Assembly: GCA_033782935.1 (NCBI GenBank)
Contig: JAWQEG010000287.1
Location: forward strand, 620,001 to 684,000
Source: Petrolisthes cinctipes
Taxonomy: Eukaryota; Arthropoda; Malacostraca; Decapoda; Porcellanidae
Length of the DNA: 64,000 nucleotides
Reading direction: 5' to 3'
Shown one piece after another: positions 1 through 13,601 of this stretch. The first letter of the stretch is position 1; every line of letters begins with the position of its first letter. The notes under the pieces were generated by a model. That model made no database searches. It was not told where the DNA came from and saw only the letters and a program-made list of their open reading frames with translations. The position numbers were made by a program, and so were the translations under genes.

Positions 1-420
1 TATTTTTGGGTCCCAGAAGCGATCTGTACATGCCTACTCAGTGCTAGAATGTTTTCAAAATATAGGCTCAAAACATGCTAAAAATCGATATTTTAAGTGT
101 TCAAAGTCGATATGTGCATGCATCTTCTGTACCCGTTTATAACTCAAATTCAGGCTCAAAACACCCGAAAATTCGATATTTTTGGGTCCCAGAAGCGATT
201 TGTACATGCCTACTCAGTGCTAGAATGTTTTCAAAATATAGGCCCAAAACATGCTGAAAATCAATATTTTAGTTGCCCAAAGTCGATATCTCAAATTCAT
301 GCCCAAAACACCTGAAAATTCTATATATTATGGGGTCCCAGAAGCGATCTGTACATGCCTACTCAGTGCTAGAATGTTTTCAAAATATAGGCTCAAAACA
401 TGCTAAAAATCGATATTTTA

Positions 421-900
421 GGTGCCCAAAGTCGATATCTCAAATTCAGGCCCAAAACACCCAAAAGTCGATATTTTGGGGTCCCTGAAGTGATTTGTAC
501 ATGGCTACTCCTTGTTAGAGTTCTTTCAAAATACAACCCCAAAACATACAGAAAATCGATCTTTTAGGTGCCCAAAAGTCGATATGTGCATGCATCTTCT
601 GTACCCGTTAATATCTCAAATTCAGACTCCAAACACCCGAAAATTCGATATTTTTGGGTCCCAGAAGCGATTTGTACATGCCTACTCAGTGCCAGATTAT
701 TTTCAAAATATTGGCCCAAAACATGCTAAAAATCGATATTTTAAGTGCCCAAAGTCGATATCTCAAATTAAGGCCAAAAACACCTGAAAACTCGATATTT
801 TGGGATCCCAGAAGCGATCTGTACATGCCTTCTCCGTGTTAGAGCATTTTCAAAATACAGGCCCAAAGCATGGTGAAAATCGCTAGTTTAGGTGCCCAAA
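421..900 (+). repeat. Old duplicated block, partner of 6,901-7,380
   Basis: This multi-monomer block matches 6,901-7,380 at an offset of about 6,480 bp. They share otherwise rare variants: a TACATGGCTACTCCTTG stretch (about 499), GCCAGATTATTTTC (about 691), GGCCAAAAACACCTG (about 772) and AAGCATGGTGAAAATCGC (about 867). The last is a distinctive loss of the usual ATCGAT. Similarity fades after 900, where the two sites carry different monomer subtypes. A few substitutions and one 1-bp indel separate the copies, so the event is older than the 11-kb duplication further right. Confidence 0.75.
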
Positions 901-1606
901 GTCGATATGTGTATGCATCTTCTGTACCCGTTTATATCTCAAATTCAGGCTCAAAACACCCGAAAATTCGATATTTTTGGGTCCCAGAAGCGATTTGTAC
1001 ATGCCTACTCAGTGCTAGAATGTTTTCAAAATATAGGCCCAAAACATGCTAAAATCGATATTTTAGGTGCCCAAAGTCCATATCTCAAATTCAGGCCCAA
1101 AACACCCGAAAATTCGATATTTTTTGGTCCCAGAAGCGAGTTGTACATGCCTACTCAGTTACAGGCTCAAAACATGCTAAAAATCGATATTTGAAGTGTC
1201 CAAAGTCGATATGTGCATGCCTCCTCCGTGTTAGAGTATTTTCCAAATATTGGCCCAAAACATGTTAAAAATCGATATTGTGGGTGCACATAGTCGATAT
1301 GTGCATGCATTTTCTGTACCCGTTTATATCTCAAATTCAGGCTCCAAACACCCGAAAATTCGATATTTTTGGGTCCCGGAAGGGATCTGTACATGCCTAC
1401 TCTGTGTTAGAGTATTTTCAAATTACAGGCCAAAAACATGCTCAAAATCGATATTTTGGGTGCCCAAAGTCGATATGGGCAAGCATCTTCAGTACCCGTT
1501 TATATTCCAAATTGAGGTTCAAAACATCCGAAAATTCAATATTTTTGGGTCCCAGAAGCGATGTGTACATGCTCACTCTGTGCTAGAATATTTTACAAAA
1601 TATAGG

Positions 1607-2105
1607 CCTAAAACATGCTGAAAATCGTTTTTTTTTGTGAAGAAAGTCGATATGTGCATGAATCTTCTGTACCCGTTTATATCTCAAATTCATTCTCAAA
1701 ACACCAGAAAATTCGGTATTTTTGGGTCTTAGAAGCGCTCTGTACATGCTTACCCAGTGCTAGATTAAATTCAAAATATAGGGCCAAAACATACTAAAAA
1801 TCGATATTTTAGGTGCCCAAAGTCGAAATGTTCATGCATCTTCTGTACCCGTTTATAACCCAAATTCAGTCTCAAAACACCTGAAAATTCGATATTTTTG
1901 GATCCCAGAAGCAATCTCCACATGCATAATCAGTGCTAGAATATTTTCAAAATACAGGCCCAAAACATGCTTAAAATCGATATTATAGGTGATCAAAGTC
2001 GATATCTGCTGCATCTTCTGTTCCTGTTTATATCCCAAATTCAGGCTAAAAACACCTGAAAATTTGATTTTTTGGGGTCCCAGAAGCGATCTGTACATGC
2101 CTACT
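1607..2105 (+). repeat. Most diverged monomer group, partner of 9,047-9,369
   Basis: The first monomer has its ATCGATATTTTAGG region replaced by a T run followed by GTGAAGAAAGTCG, then GGTCTTAGAAGCGCTCTG and CAGTGCTAGATTAAATTC. The last monomer carries ATTATAGGTGATCAAAG and GATATCTGCTGCATC. The same rare features occur in the same order at 9,047-9,369. There the offset falls from 7,441 to 7,265 bp, because one 176-bp monomer present here is absent there. These are the most atypical monomers I saw and may be an old sub-branch of the family. Confidence 0.7.
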
Positions 2106-2965
2106 CCTAGTTAGAATGTTTTCAAGATACAGACCCAAAACATGCTCAAAATCGATATTTTAGGTGGCCAAAAGTCGATATGTGCATGCATCTTCTGTAC
2201 CCGTTTATATCTCTTTCAGGCTCAAATCACCCGAAAATTCGATATTATGGGGTCCCAGAAGCGATCTGTACATGCCTACTCAGGGCTAGAATGTTTTCAA
2301 AATATAGGGTCAAAACATGCTCAAAATCGATATTTTAGGTGCCCAAAAGTTGATATGTGCATGCATCTTCAGTACCCGTTTATTTCTCAAATTCAGGCTC
2401 AAAACACCAGAAAATTTGATATTTTGGGGTCCCAAAAGCGATCTGTACATGCCTACTCAGTGCTAGAATATTTTTAAAATATAGGCCCAAAACATGCTAA
2501 AATCGATATTTTAGGTGCCCAAAGTCGATATCTCAAATTCAGGCCCAAAACACCCGAAAATTCGTTATTTTGGGGTCATAGAAGCGATCTGTACATGCCT
2601 AATCGGTGTTAGAGTATTTTCAAAATACAGGCCCAAAACATACTGAAAATTGATCTTTTAGGTGCCCAAAAGTCAATATGTGCATGCATCTTCTGTGCCC
2701 GTTTAAATCTCAAATTCAGGTTCCAAACACCCGGAAATTCGATATTTTGGGGTCCCAGAAGCGATCTGTACATGCCTATTCAGATACAGGCCCAAAACAT
2801 GCTGAAAATCGATATTTTAGGTGCCCCAAGTCAATATGTGTATGCATCTTCTGCAACCGTTTATATTCCAAATTCAACCCCAAAACACCCGAAAATTCGA
2901 TATTTTTCGGTCCCAGAAGCGATTTGTACATGCCTACTCAGTGTTAGAATGTTTTCAAAATATAG

Positions 2966-3129
2966 GCTCAAAACATGCTAAAAATCGATATTTTTAGTGT
3001 CAAAAGTCGATCTTCTGTACCCGTTTATATCTTAAATTCAGGCTCAAAACACTCGAAAATTCGGTATTTTTGGATCCTAGAAGCGATATGTACATGCCTA
3101 CTCCTAGTTAGAATGTTTTCAAGATACAG
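2966..3129 (+). repeat. 164-bp L monomer with 12-bp internal deletion
   Basis: The sequence runs AAAAGTCGATCTTCTGTACC, so ATGTGCATGCAT between GTCG and CTTCTG is missing and the monomer is 164 bp instead of 176. The same 12-bp deletion occurs near 5,691 and 12,164, and a related deletion lies near 3,852. All four are followed by very similar sequence, with a GGTATTTTTG and CTAGAA(G)CGATATGTAC type of B half and then CTCCTAGTTAGAATG. One ancestral deletion spread by duplication is the simplest reading. Confidence 0.7.
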
Positions 3130-3840
3130 ACCCAAAACATGCTCAAAATCGATATTTTAGGTGGCCAAAAGTTGATATGTTCATGCATCTTCAGTACCCG
3201 TTTATATATCAAATTCAGGCTCAAAACACCCGAAAATTCGATATTTTGGAGTCCCAGAAGCGATATGTACATGCCTACTCCGTGTTAGAGTATTTTCAAA
3301 ATACAGGCCCAAAACATACTGAAAATCGATCTTTTAGGTGCCCAAAAGTCGATATGTGCATGCATCTTCTGTACCCGTTTATATCTCAAATTCAGGCTCC
3401 AAACACCCGAAAATTCGATATTTTGGGGTCCCAAAAGCGATCTGTACATACCTACTCAGTGCTAGAACATTTTCAAAATATAGACCCAAAACATGCTAAA
3501 AATCGATATTTTAGGTGTCTAGAGTCGATATATCAAATTCAAGCCCAAAACACCGGAAAATTCGATATTTTAGGGTCTAAGAAGCGATCTGTACATGCCT
3601 ACTCCGTGTTAGAGTATTTTCGAAATACAGGCCCAAAACATACTGAAAATCGATCTTTTATGTGCCCAGAAGTCGATATGTGCATGCATCTTCTGTACCC
3701 GTTTATATCTCAAATTCAACCTCAAAACACCCTAAAATTCGATATTTTTGGGTCCCAGAAGCGATCTGTACATGCCTACTCAGTGCTAGAATTTTTTTCA
3801 AAAAATAGGCTCAAAACATGCTAAAAATCGATATTTTTAG

Positions 3841-4260
3841 TTTCCAAAGTCGTACTTTTGTACCCGTTTATATCTTAAATTCAGGATCAAAACACTCGAA
3901 AATTCGGTATTTTTGCGTCCTAGAAGCGATATGTACATGCCTACTCCTAGTTAGAATGTTTTCATGATACAGACCCAAAACATGCTCAAAATCGATATTT
4001 TAGGTGCCCAAAGTTGATATGTGCATGCATCTTCAGTACCCGTTTATATATCAAATTCAGGGTCAAAACACCCGAAAATTCGATATTTTGGGGTCCCAGA
4101 AGCGATCTGTACATGCCTACTCACTGCTAGAATATTTTCAAAATATAGTCCCAAAACATGCTAAAAATCGATATTTTAGGTGCCCAAAGTCGATATCTCA
4201 AATTCAGGCTAAAAACACCCGAAAATTCGATATTTTGGGGTCCCAGAAGCGATCTGTACA
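3841..4260 (+). repeat. Old duplicated block, partner of 12,153-12,572
   Basis: It matches 12,153-12,572 at an offset of 8,312 bp. Shared rare variants are CCCAAAGTTGATATGTGC (about 4,007 and 12,319), TATATCAAATTCAGGGTC, CTCACTGCTAGAATATTTTC and AAATATAGTCCC. Both blocks are preceded by monomers with a deletion in the GTGCATGC region. The copies then drift apart: at about 4,435 an 18-bp-deleted monomer follows, while at 12,582 a differently built one appears. Confidence 0.7.
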
Positions 4261-6900
4261 TGACTACTCCATATTAGAGTATTTTCAAAATACAGGCCCA
4301 AAACATACTGAAAATCGATCTTTTAGGAGTCCAAAAATCGATATGTGCAAGCATCTTCTGTACCCGTTTATATCTCAAATTCAGGTTCCAAACACCCGGA
4401 AATTCGATATTTTGGGGTCCCAGAAGCGATCTGTACTGGCCTATTCAGATACACGTCCAAAACATGCTGAAAATCGATATTTTAGGTGCCCAAAGTCAAT
4501 ATGTGCATGCATCTTCTGTACCCGTTTATATCTCAAATTCAGGCTCAAAACCCCCGAAAATTCGATTTTTTGGAGTCCCCGAAGCGATCTGTACATGCCT
4601 ACTCAGTGCTAGAATATTTTCAAAATATAGACCCAAAACATGCTCAAAATCGATATTTTAAATGTCCAAAGTCAATATGTGCATGCATCTTCTGTACCAG
4701 TTTATATCTCAAATTCAGGCTCAAAACACCCGAAAATTCGATATTTTGGAGTCCCAGAAGCGATATGTACATGCTTACTCCGTGTTAGAGTATTTTCAAA
4801 ATATAGGCTCAAAACATGCTAAAAATCGATATTTTAAGTGTCCAAAGTCGATATGTGCATGCATCTTCTGTACCCGTTTATATCTCAAATTCAGGATCAA
4901 AACGCCCGAAAATTAGGTATTTCGGGGTCCTAGAAGCGATCAGTACATGCCTACTCCTAGTTAGAATGTTTTCAAGATACAGACCCAAAACATACTTAAA
5001 AATCGATATTTTAGGTGCCCAAAAGTCGATATGTGCATGCATCTTCAGTACCCGTTTATATCTCAAATTCAGGCTGAAAACACCCGAAAATTCGATATTT
5101 TGGGGTCCCAGAAGCGATCTGCACATGCCTACTCAGTGCTAGAATATTTTCAAAATATAGACCCAAAACATGCTAGAAATAGATATTTTAGGTGCCCAAA
5201 GTCGATATCTCAAATTCAGGCCCAAAACACCCGAAAATCTGATATTTTGGAGTCCCAGAAGCGATCTGTACATGCCTACTCCGTGTTAGAGTATTTTCAA
5301 AATACAGGCCCAAATTACTGTATACTGAAAATCGATCTTTAAGGTGCCCAAAGTCGATATGTGCATGCATCTTCTGTTTCCGTTTATATCTGAAATTCAG
5401 GTTCCTAACACCCGGAAATTCGATATTTTGGGGTCCCAGAAGCGATCTGTACATGCCTACTCAGATACAGGCCCAAAACATGCTGAAAATCGATATCTTA
5501 GGTGCCCAAAGTCGATATGTGAATGCATCTTCTGCAACCGTTTATATCCCAAATTCAACCTCAAAACACCCGAAAATTCGATATTTTTGGGTCCCAGAAG
5601 CGATCTGTACATGCCTACTCAGGGCTAGAATGTTTTCAAAATATAGGCTCAAAACAAGCTAAAAATCGATATTTTTAGTGTCCAAAGTCGATCTTCTGTA
5701 CCCGTTTATATCCTAAATTCAGGTTCAAAACACCCGAAAATTCGGTATTTTTGGGTCCTAGAAACGATATGTACATTCCTACTCCTAGTTAGAATATTTT
5801 CAAGATACAGACCCAAAACATGCTCAAAATCGATATTTTAGGTGCCCACAAGTCAATATGTGCATGCATCTTCAGTACCCGTTTATATCTCAAATTCAGG
5901 TTTAAAACACCCGCAAATTCGATATTTTGAGGTCTCAGAAGCGATGTGTACATGCCTACCCCGTGTTAGAGTATTTCCTAAATACAGGCTCAAAACATGC
6001 TCAAAATCGATATTTTAGGTGTCCAAAGTCGATATGTGCATACATCTTCTGTACCCGTTTATATCTCAAATTCCGGCTCAAAACACCCGAAAATTCGGTA
6101 TTTTTGGATCCTAGAAGAGATCTGTACATGCCTACTCCTAGTAAGAATGTTTTCAAGATACAGACCCAAAACATGCTCAAAATCGATATTATAGGAGCCC
6201 AAAAGTCGATATGTGCATGCATCTTCTGTACCCGTTTATATCTCAAATTCAGGCCCAAAACACCTGAAAATTCGATATTTTGGGGTCCCAGAAGCGATCT
6301 GTACATGCCTACTCAGTGCTAAAATTTTTTCAAAATATAGGCTCAAAACATGCTAAAAATCGATATTTTAAGTGTTCAAAGTCGATATTTGCATACATCT
6401 TCTGTACCCGTTTATATCTTAAATTCAGGCTCAAAACACCCGAAAATTCGATATTTTGGGGTTCCAAAAGCGATCTGTACATGCCTACTCAGTGCTAGAA
6501 TATTTTCAAAATATAGACCCAAAACATGCTCAAAATCGATATTTTAAGTGTCCAAAGTCGATATGTGCATACATCTTCTGTACCCGTTTATATCTCAAAT
6601 TCAGGCTCAAACCACCCGAAATTTGGTATTTTTTGGTCCTAGAAGCGTTCTGTACATGCCTACTCCTAGTAAGAATGTTTTCAAGATACAGACCAAAAAC
6701 ATGCTCAAAATCGATATTTTAGGAGCCCAAAAGTCGATATGTGCATGCATCTTCTGTACCCGTTTATATCTCAAATTCAGGCTCAAAACATCTGAAAATT
6801 CGATATTTTGGGGTCCCAGACGCGATCTGTACATGCCTACTCAATGCTAGAATATTTTCAAAAATATAGGCCCAAAACATGCTAAAAATCGATATTTTAG

Positions 6901-7380
6901 GTGCCCAAAATCGATATCTCAAATTCAGGCCCAAAACACCCAAAAATTCGATATTTTGGGGTCTGTGAAGCGATTTGTACATGGCTACTCCTTGTTAGAG
7001 TTCTTTTAAAATACAAGCCCAAAACATACTGAAAATCGATCTTTTAGGTGCCCAAAAGTCGATATGTGCATACATCTTCTGTACCCGTTTATATCTCAAA
7101 TTCAGACTCCAAACACCCGAAAATTCGATATTTTTGGGTCCCAGAAGCGATTTGTACATGCCTACTCACTGCCAGATTATTTTCAAAATATAGGCCCAAA
7201 ACATGCTAAAAATCGATATTTTAAGTGCCCAAAGTCGATATCTCAAATTAAGGCCAAAAACACCTGAAAACTCGATATTTTGGGATCCCAGAAGCGATCT
7301 CTACATGCCTACTCCGTGTTAGAGAATTTTCAAAATACAGGCCCAAAGCATGGTGAAAATCGCTAGTTTAGGTGCCCAAA
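6901..7380 (+). repeat. Old duplicated block, partner of 421-900
   Basis: This is the second copy of the block at 421-900. It carries the same rare variants, including AAGCATGGTGAAAATCGC near 7,347 and GCCAGATTATTTTC near 7,171. Right of 7,380 the sequence switches to the GTCAATATGTGTATGC subtype, whereas the partner continues with GTCGATATGTGTATGC and an unrelated B half, so the duplication limit is near here. Confidence 0.75.
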
Positions 7381-9046
7381 GTCAATATGTGTATGCATCT
7401 TCTGCACCCGTTTATATAAAAAATTCAACCTCAAAACACCCGAAAATTCGATATTTTTGGGTCCCAGAAGCGATCTGTACATGCCTACTCAGTGCTAGAA
7501 TGTTGTCAAAGTAAAGGCTCAAAACATGCTAAAAATCGATATTTTACGTGTCTAAAGTCGATATGTGCATGCATCTTCTGTACCCGTTTATATCTCAAAT
7601 TCAGGCTCAAAACACCCGAAAATTCGGTATTTTTGGGTCCTAGAAGAGAACTGTACATGCCTACACCTAGTGAGAATGTTTTCAAGATACAGACCCAAAA
7701 CATGCTCAAAATCAATATTTTAGGTGCCCAAAAGTCGATATGTGCATGCATCTTCAGTACCCGTTTATATCTCAAATTCAGGCTCAAAACACCCGACAAT
7801 TCGATATTTTGGGGTCCAAGAAGCGATCTGTACATGCCTACTCCGTGTTTTAGTATTTTCAAAATACAGGCCCAAAACATGCTAAAAATCGATATTTTAG
7901 GTGTCCAAATTCGATATGTGCATGCATCTTCTGTACCCGTTTATATCTCAAATTCAGGCTCAAAACACTCGAAAATTCGGTATTTTTGGGTCCTAGAAGC
8001 GATCTGTATATGCCTACTCCTAGTTAGAATGTTGTCAAGATACAGATCCAAAACATGCTCAAAATCGATATTTTAGGTGCCTAAAAGTTGATATGTGCAT
8101 GCATCTTCAGTGCCCGTTTATATCTCAAATTTAGGCTCAAAACACCCGAAAATTCGATATTTTGGGGTCCCAGAAGCGATCTGTACATGCCTACTCCGTG
8201 TTAGAGTATTTTCAAAATACAGGCCCAAAACATGCTGAAAATCAATATTTTAGTTGCCCAAAGTCGATATCACAAATTCAGGCCCAAAACACCTGAAAAT
8301 TCTATATATTATGGGGTCCCAGAAGCGATCTGTACATGCCTACTCAGTGCTAGAATGTTTTCAAAATATAGGCTCAAAATATGCTAAAAATCGATATTTT
8401 AAGTGTTCAAAGTCGATATGTGCATGCATCTTCTGTACCCGTTTATATCTCAAATTCAGGATCAAAACACCCGAAAATTAGATATTTTGGGGTCCCAGAA
8501 GCGATCTGTACATGCCTACCCAGTGCTAGAATATTTTCAAAATATATGCCCAAAACATGCTAAAAATCGATATTTTAGGTGCCCAAAGTCGATATCTCAA
8601 ATTCAGGCCAAAACTCCCAAAAATTCTATATTTTGGGGTCCCAAACGCGATCTGTACTTGCCTAATCCGTGTTAGAGTATTTTCAAAATACAAGACCAAA
8701 ACATACTGAAAATCGATTTTTTAGGTGCCCAAAAGTCGATATGTGCATGCATCTTCTGTACCCGTTTATATCTCAAATTCAGGTTCCAAACACCCGGAAA
8801 TTCGATATTTTGGGGTCCCAGAAGCGATCTGTACATGCCTAGTCAGTGCTAGAATATTTTCAAAATATAGGCTCAAAACCGGCTAAAAATCGATATTTTA
8901 AGTGTCTAAAGTCGATATGTGCATGCATCTTCTGTACCCGTTTATATCTCAAATTCAGGCTCAAAACACCCGACAATTCGATATTTTGGAGTCCCAAAAG
9001 CGATATGTACATGCCTACTCAGCGCTTGAATATTTTTAAAATAGAG

Positions 9047-9369
9047 GCCCAAAACATGCTGAAAATCGTTTTTTTGTGTGAAGAAAGTCGATATGTGCAT
9101 GCATCTTCTGTACCCGTTTATATCCCAAATTCATTCTCAAAACACCAGAAAATTCGGTATTTTTGGGTCTTTTAAACGCTCTGTACATGCTTACCCAGTG
9201 CTTGATTAAATTCAAAACATAGGGCCAATACATGTTTAAAATCGATATTATAGGTGATCAAAGTCGATATCTGCATGCATCTTCTGTTCCCGTTTATATC
9301 CCAAATTCAGGCTAAAAACACCTGAAAATTTAATTTTTTTGGGTCCCAGAAGCGATCTGTACATGCCTA
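9047..9369 (+). repeat. Most diverged monomer group, second copy
   Basis: This is the partner of 1,607-2,105 and shares GTGAAGAAAGTCG after a T run, CTTACCCAGTGCTTGATTAA (CTAGATTAA in the partner) and ATTATAGGTGATCAAAG. It is shorter than its partner by exactly one 176-bp monomer. The fusion is in register: the upstream monomer runs straight into the GATCAAAG monomer near 9,236. Confidence 0.65.
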
Positions 9370-12152
9370 CTCAGTGTTAGAATATTTTCAAAATACAGGC
9401 CCAAAATAAGCTGAAAATCGTAATTTTTGGTGCCCAAAATCGATATGTGCATGAATCATCAGCACTCGCTTGTATCCCAAATTCAGGTTTAAAACACCTT
9501 AAAATTCGATACTTTTTGTTCCCAGAAGGGATCTGTAAATGCCTACTCAATATTAAAATATTTTCAAAATACAGACCCAAAACAAGCTGAAAACCGATAT
9601 TTTATGTGCCCAAAGTCGATATGTGCATGTATCTTCAGTACCGGTTTCTATCTCAAATTCATGCTCAAAACACCCGAAAATTCTATATATTTGGGTCCTA
9701 GAAGCGATCTGTACATGCCTACTCCTAGTTAGAATGTTTTCAAGATACAGACCCAAAACATGCTCAAAATCGATATTTTAGGTGCCCAAAAGTCGATATG
9801 GGAATGCATCTTCTGTACCCGTTTATATCTTTTTCAGGCTCAAAACACCCGAAAATTCGATATTTTGGGGTCCCAGAAGCGATCTGTACATGCCTACTCC
9901 GTGTTAGAGTATTTTTAATATACAGGCCCAAAACATGCTGAAAATCGATCTTTTAGGTGCCCAAAAGTCGATATGTGTATGCATCTTCTGACCCGTTTAT
10001 ATCCCAAATTCAACCTCAAAACACCTGAAAATTCGATATTTTTGGGTCTCAGAAGCGATCTGTACATGCCTACTCAGTGCTAGAATGTTTTCAAAATATA
10101 GGCCCAAAACATGCTAAAAATCGATATTTTAAGTGTCCAAAGTCGATATGTGCATGCATCTTCTGTACCCGTTTATATCTCAAATTCAGGCTTAAAACAC
10201 CCGAAAATTCGATATTTTGGGGTCCCAGAAGTGATCTGTACATATGTACTTTGTGCTAGAATATTTTCAAAATATAGGCTCAAAACATGCTAAAAATCGA
10301 TATTTTAAGTGTCCAAAGTCGATATGTGCATGCATCTTCTGTACCCGTTTACATCTCAAATTCAGGTTCCAAACACCCGAAAATTCGATATTTTGGGGTC
10401 CCAAAAGCGATCTGTACATGCCTACTCAGATACAGGCCCAAAACATGCTGAAAATCGATATTTTAGATGCCCAAAGTCAATATGTGTATGCATCTTCTGC
10501 AACCGTTTATATCTCAAATTCAACCACAAAACACCCGAAAATTCGATATTTTTTGGTCCCAGAAGCGATCTGTACATGCCTACTCAAGTCTAGAATGTTT
10601 TCAAAATATAGGCTCAAAACATGCTAAAAATCGATATTTTAAGTGTCCAAAGTCGATATGTGCATGCATCTTCTGTACCCGTTTATATCTCAAATTCAGG
10701 CTCAAAACTCCCGAAAAATCGGTATTTTTGGGTCCTAGAAGCGATCTGTACTTGCCTACTCCTAGTTTGAATTTTTTCAAGATACAGACCCAAAACATGC
10801 TCAAAATCGATAATTTAGGTGCCTAAAAGTCGATATGTGCATGCATCTTCAGTACCTGTTTATATCTCAAATTAAGGCTCAAAACACCCGAAAATTCGAT
10901 ATTTTTGGGTCCCAGAAGCGATATGCACATGCCTACTCCGTGTTAGAGTATTTTCAAAATACAGGCCCAAAGCATGCTAAAAATTGATATTTTAGGTGCC
11001 CAAAGTCAATATGTGCATGCATTTTCTGTATCCGTTTATATCTCAAATTCAGGCTCAAAAAACCCGAAAACTCGATATTTTGGGGTCACAGAAGCGATCT
11101 GTACATGCTTACTCAGTGCTAGAATATTTTCAAAATATAGGCCCAAAACATGCTAAAAATCGATATTTTAGGTGCCCAAAGTCGATATTTCAAATTTATC
11201 CCCAAAACACCCGAAAATTCGATATTTTGGGGTCCCAAAAGCAATCTGTACATGCCTACTCCGTGTTAGAGTATTTTCAAAATACAGGCCCAAAACATGC
11301 TAAAAATCGATATTTTAAGTGCCCAAAAGTCGATATGTGCATGCATCTTCTGTACCCGTTTATATCTCAAATTCAGGCTCAAAACACCGAAAATTCGATA
11401 TTTTGGGGTCCCAGAAGCGATCTGTACATGCCTACGCAGTGCTAGAATATTTTCAAAATACAGTCCCAAAACATGCTAAAAATCGATATTTTAGGTGCCC
11501 AAAATCGATATATCAAATTCAGGCCCAAAACACTCGAAAATTCGATATTTTGGGGTCCCAGAAGCTATCTGTACATGCCTACTCAGTGCTAGAATTTTTT
11601 CAAAATATAGGCTCAAAACATGCTAAAAATCGATATTTTAAGTGTCCAAAATCGATATGTGCATGCATCTTCTGTACCCGTTTATATCTCAAAATCAGGC
11701 TTAAAACACCCGAAAATACGATATTTTGGGGTCCCAGAAGTGATCTGTACATAACTACTTTGTGCTAGAATATTTTCTAAATATAGGCTCAAAACATGCT
11801 AAAAATCGATATTTTAAGTGTCCAAAGTCGATATGTGAATGCATCTTCTGTACCCGTTTATATCTCAAATTCAGGCTCCAAACACCCGGAAATTCGATAT
11901 TTTGGGGTCCCAGAAGCGATCTGTACATGCCTACTCAGATACAGGCCCAAAACATGCTGAAAATCGATATTTTAGGCGCCCAAAGTCAATATGTGTATGC
12001 ATCGTCTGCACCCGTTCATATCTCAAATTCAACCACAAAACAACCGAAATTCGATATTTTTCGGTCCCAGAAGCGATCTGTACATGCCTACTCAGTGGTA
12101 GAATGTTTTCAAAATATAGGCTCAAAACATGCTAAAAATCGATATTTTTAGT

Positions 12153-12572
12153 GTCAAAAGTCGATCTTCCGTACCCGTTTATATCTTAAATTCAGGCTCA
12201 AAACACTCGAAAATTCGGTATTTTTTTGATCCTAAAAGCGATATGTACATGACTACTCCTAGTTAGAATGTTTTCAAGATAGAGACCCAAAACATGCTCA
12301 AAATCGATATTTTAGGTGCCCAAAGTTGATATGTGCATGCATCTTCAGTACCCGTTTATATATCAAATTCAGGGTCAAAACACCCGAAAATTCGATATTT
12401 TGGGGTCCCAGAAGCGATCTGTACATGCCTACTCACTGCTAGAATATTTTCAAAATATAGTCCCAAAACATGCTAAAAATCGATATTTTAGGTGCCCAAA
12501 GTCGATATCTCAAATTCAGGCCCAAAACACCCGAAAATTCGATATTTTGGGGTCGCAGAAGCGATCTGTACA
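12153..12572 (+). repeat. Old duplicated block, partner of 3,841-4,260
   Basis: Same rare variants and monomer order as 3,841-4,260 at an offset of 8,312 bp. The longest open frame in the window (12,316-13,230) begins in this block. It is a run of 177- and 147-bp monomers that keeps frame, not a gene. Confidence 0.7.
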
Positions 12573-13601
12573 TGCCTACTCAGATAGAGGCTCAAAACAT
12601 ACTGAAAATCGATCTTTTAGGTGCCCAAAAGTCGATATGTGGATGCATCTTCTGTACCCGTTTATATCTCAAATTCAGGCTCAAAACACCCGAAAATTCG
12701 ATATTTCGGGGTCCCAGAAGCGATCTGTACATGCCTACTCAGTGCTAGAATATTTTCAAAATATAGCCCCAAAACATGCTATAAATCGATATTTTAGGTG
12801 CCCAAAGTCGATATCTCAAATTCAGGCCCAAAACACCCGAAAATTCGATATTTTTTGGTCCCAGAAGCGATCTGTACATGCCTACTCCGTGTTAGAGTAT
12901 TTTCAAAATACAATCCCAAAACATACAGTAAATCGATATTTTAGGTGCCCAAAAGTCGATATGTGCATGCATCTTCTGTACCCGTTTATATCTCAAATTC
13001 AGGCTCCAAACACCCGAAAATTCGATATTTTTTGGTCCCAGAAGCGATGTGTACATGCCTACTCAGATACAGGCCCAAAACATGCTGAAAATCGATATTT
13101 TAGGTGCCAAAAGTCAATATGTGTATGCATCTTCTGCACCCGTTTATATCCCAAAATCAACCTTAAAACACCCGAAAATTCGATATTTTTGGGTCCCAGA
13201 AGCGATCTGTACATGCCTACTCAGTGCTAGAATGTTTTCAAAATATAGGATCAAAACATACTAAAAATCTATATTTTATGTGTCCATAGTCGATATGTGC
13301 ATGCATCTTCTGTACCCGTTTATATCTCAAATTCAGGCTCAAAACACCCGAAAATTCGGTATTGTTGGGTCCTAGAAGCGATCTGTACATGCCTACTCCT
13401 AGTTAGAATGTTTTCAAGATACAGACCCAAAACATGCTCAAAATCGATATTTTAGGTGCCCAAAAGTCGATATGTGCATGCATCTTCTGTACCCGTTTAT
13501 ATCTCAAATTCAGGCCCAAAACACCTGAAAATACGATATTTTGGGGTCCCAGAAGCGATTTGTACATGCCTACTCCGTGTTAGAGTATTTTCAATATACA
13601 G

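Noticed and set aside
110..125. CATGCA (RY-type) element and TGCATGCA palindrome as a regulatory site
   Set aside because: It occurs in most L monomers as part of the monomer itself and is deleted in every S monomer, with no gene nearby to regulate.
3177..3824. 215-codon open frame
   Set aside because: Same explanation: a run of frame-preserving monomers, ending where monomer length shifts the frame. No domain resembles a known protein.
4878..5126. Minus-strand open frames (for example here, and 9,377-9,756)
   Set aside because: They are reverse translations of the monomer, found wherever stops happen to be absent. There is no start context or conservation beyond the repeat itself.
12316..13230. 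Longest open frame (304 codons), and similar frames of 100-215 codons throughout
   Set aside because: The translation is the same peptide motif repeated as often as the DNA monomer. The frame stays open because 177- and 147-bp monomers are multiples of three, and it breaks at 176-bp monomers. All other frames show similar monomer-derived peptides. I see no coding signature independent of the repeat.
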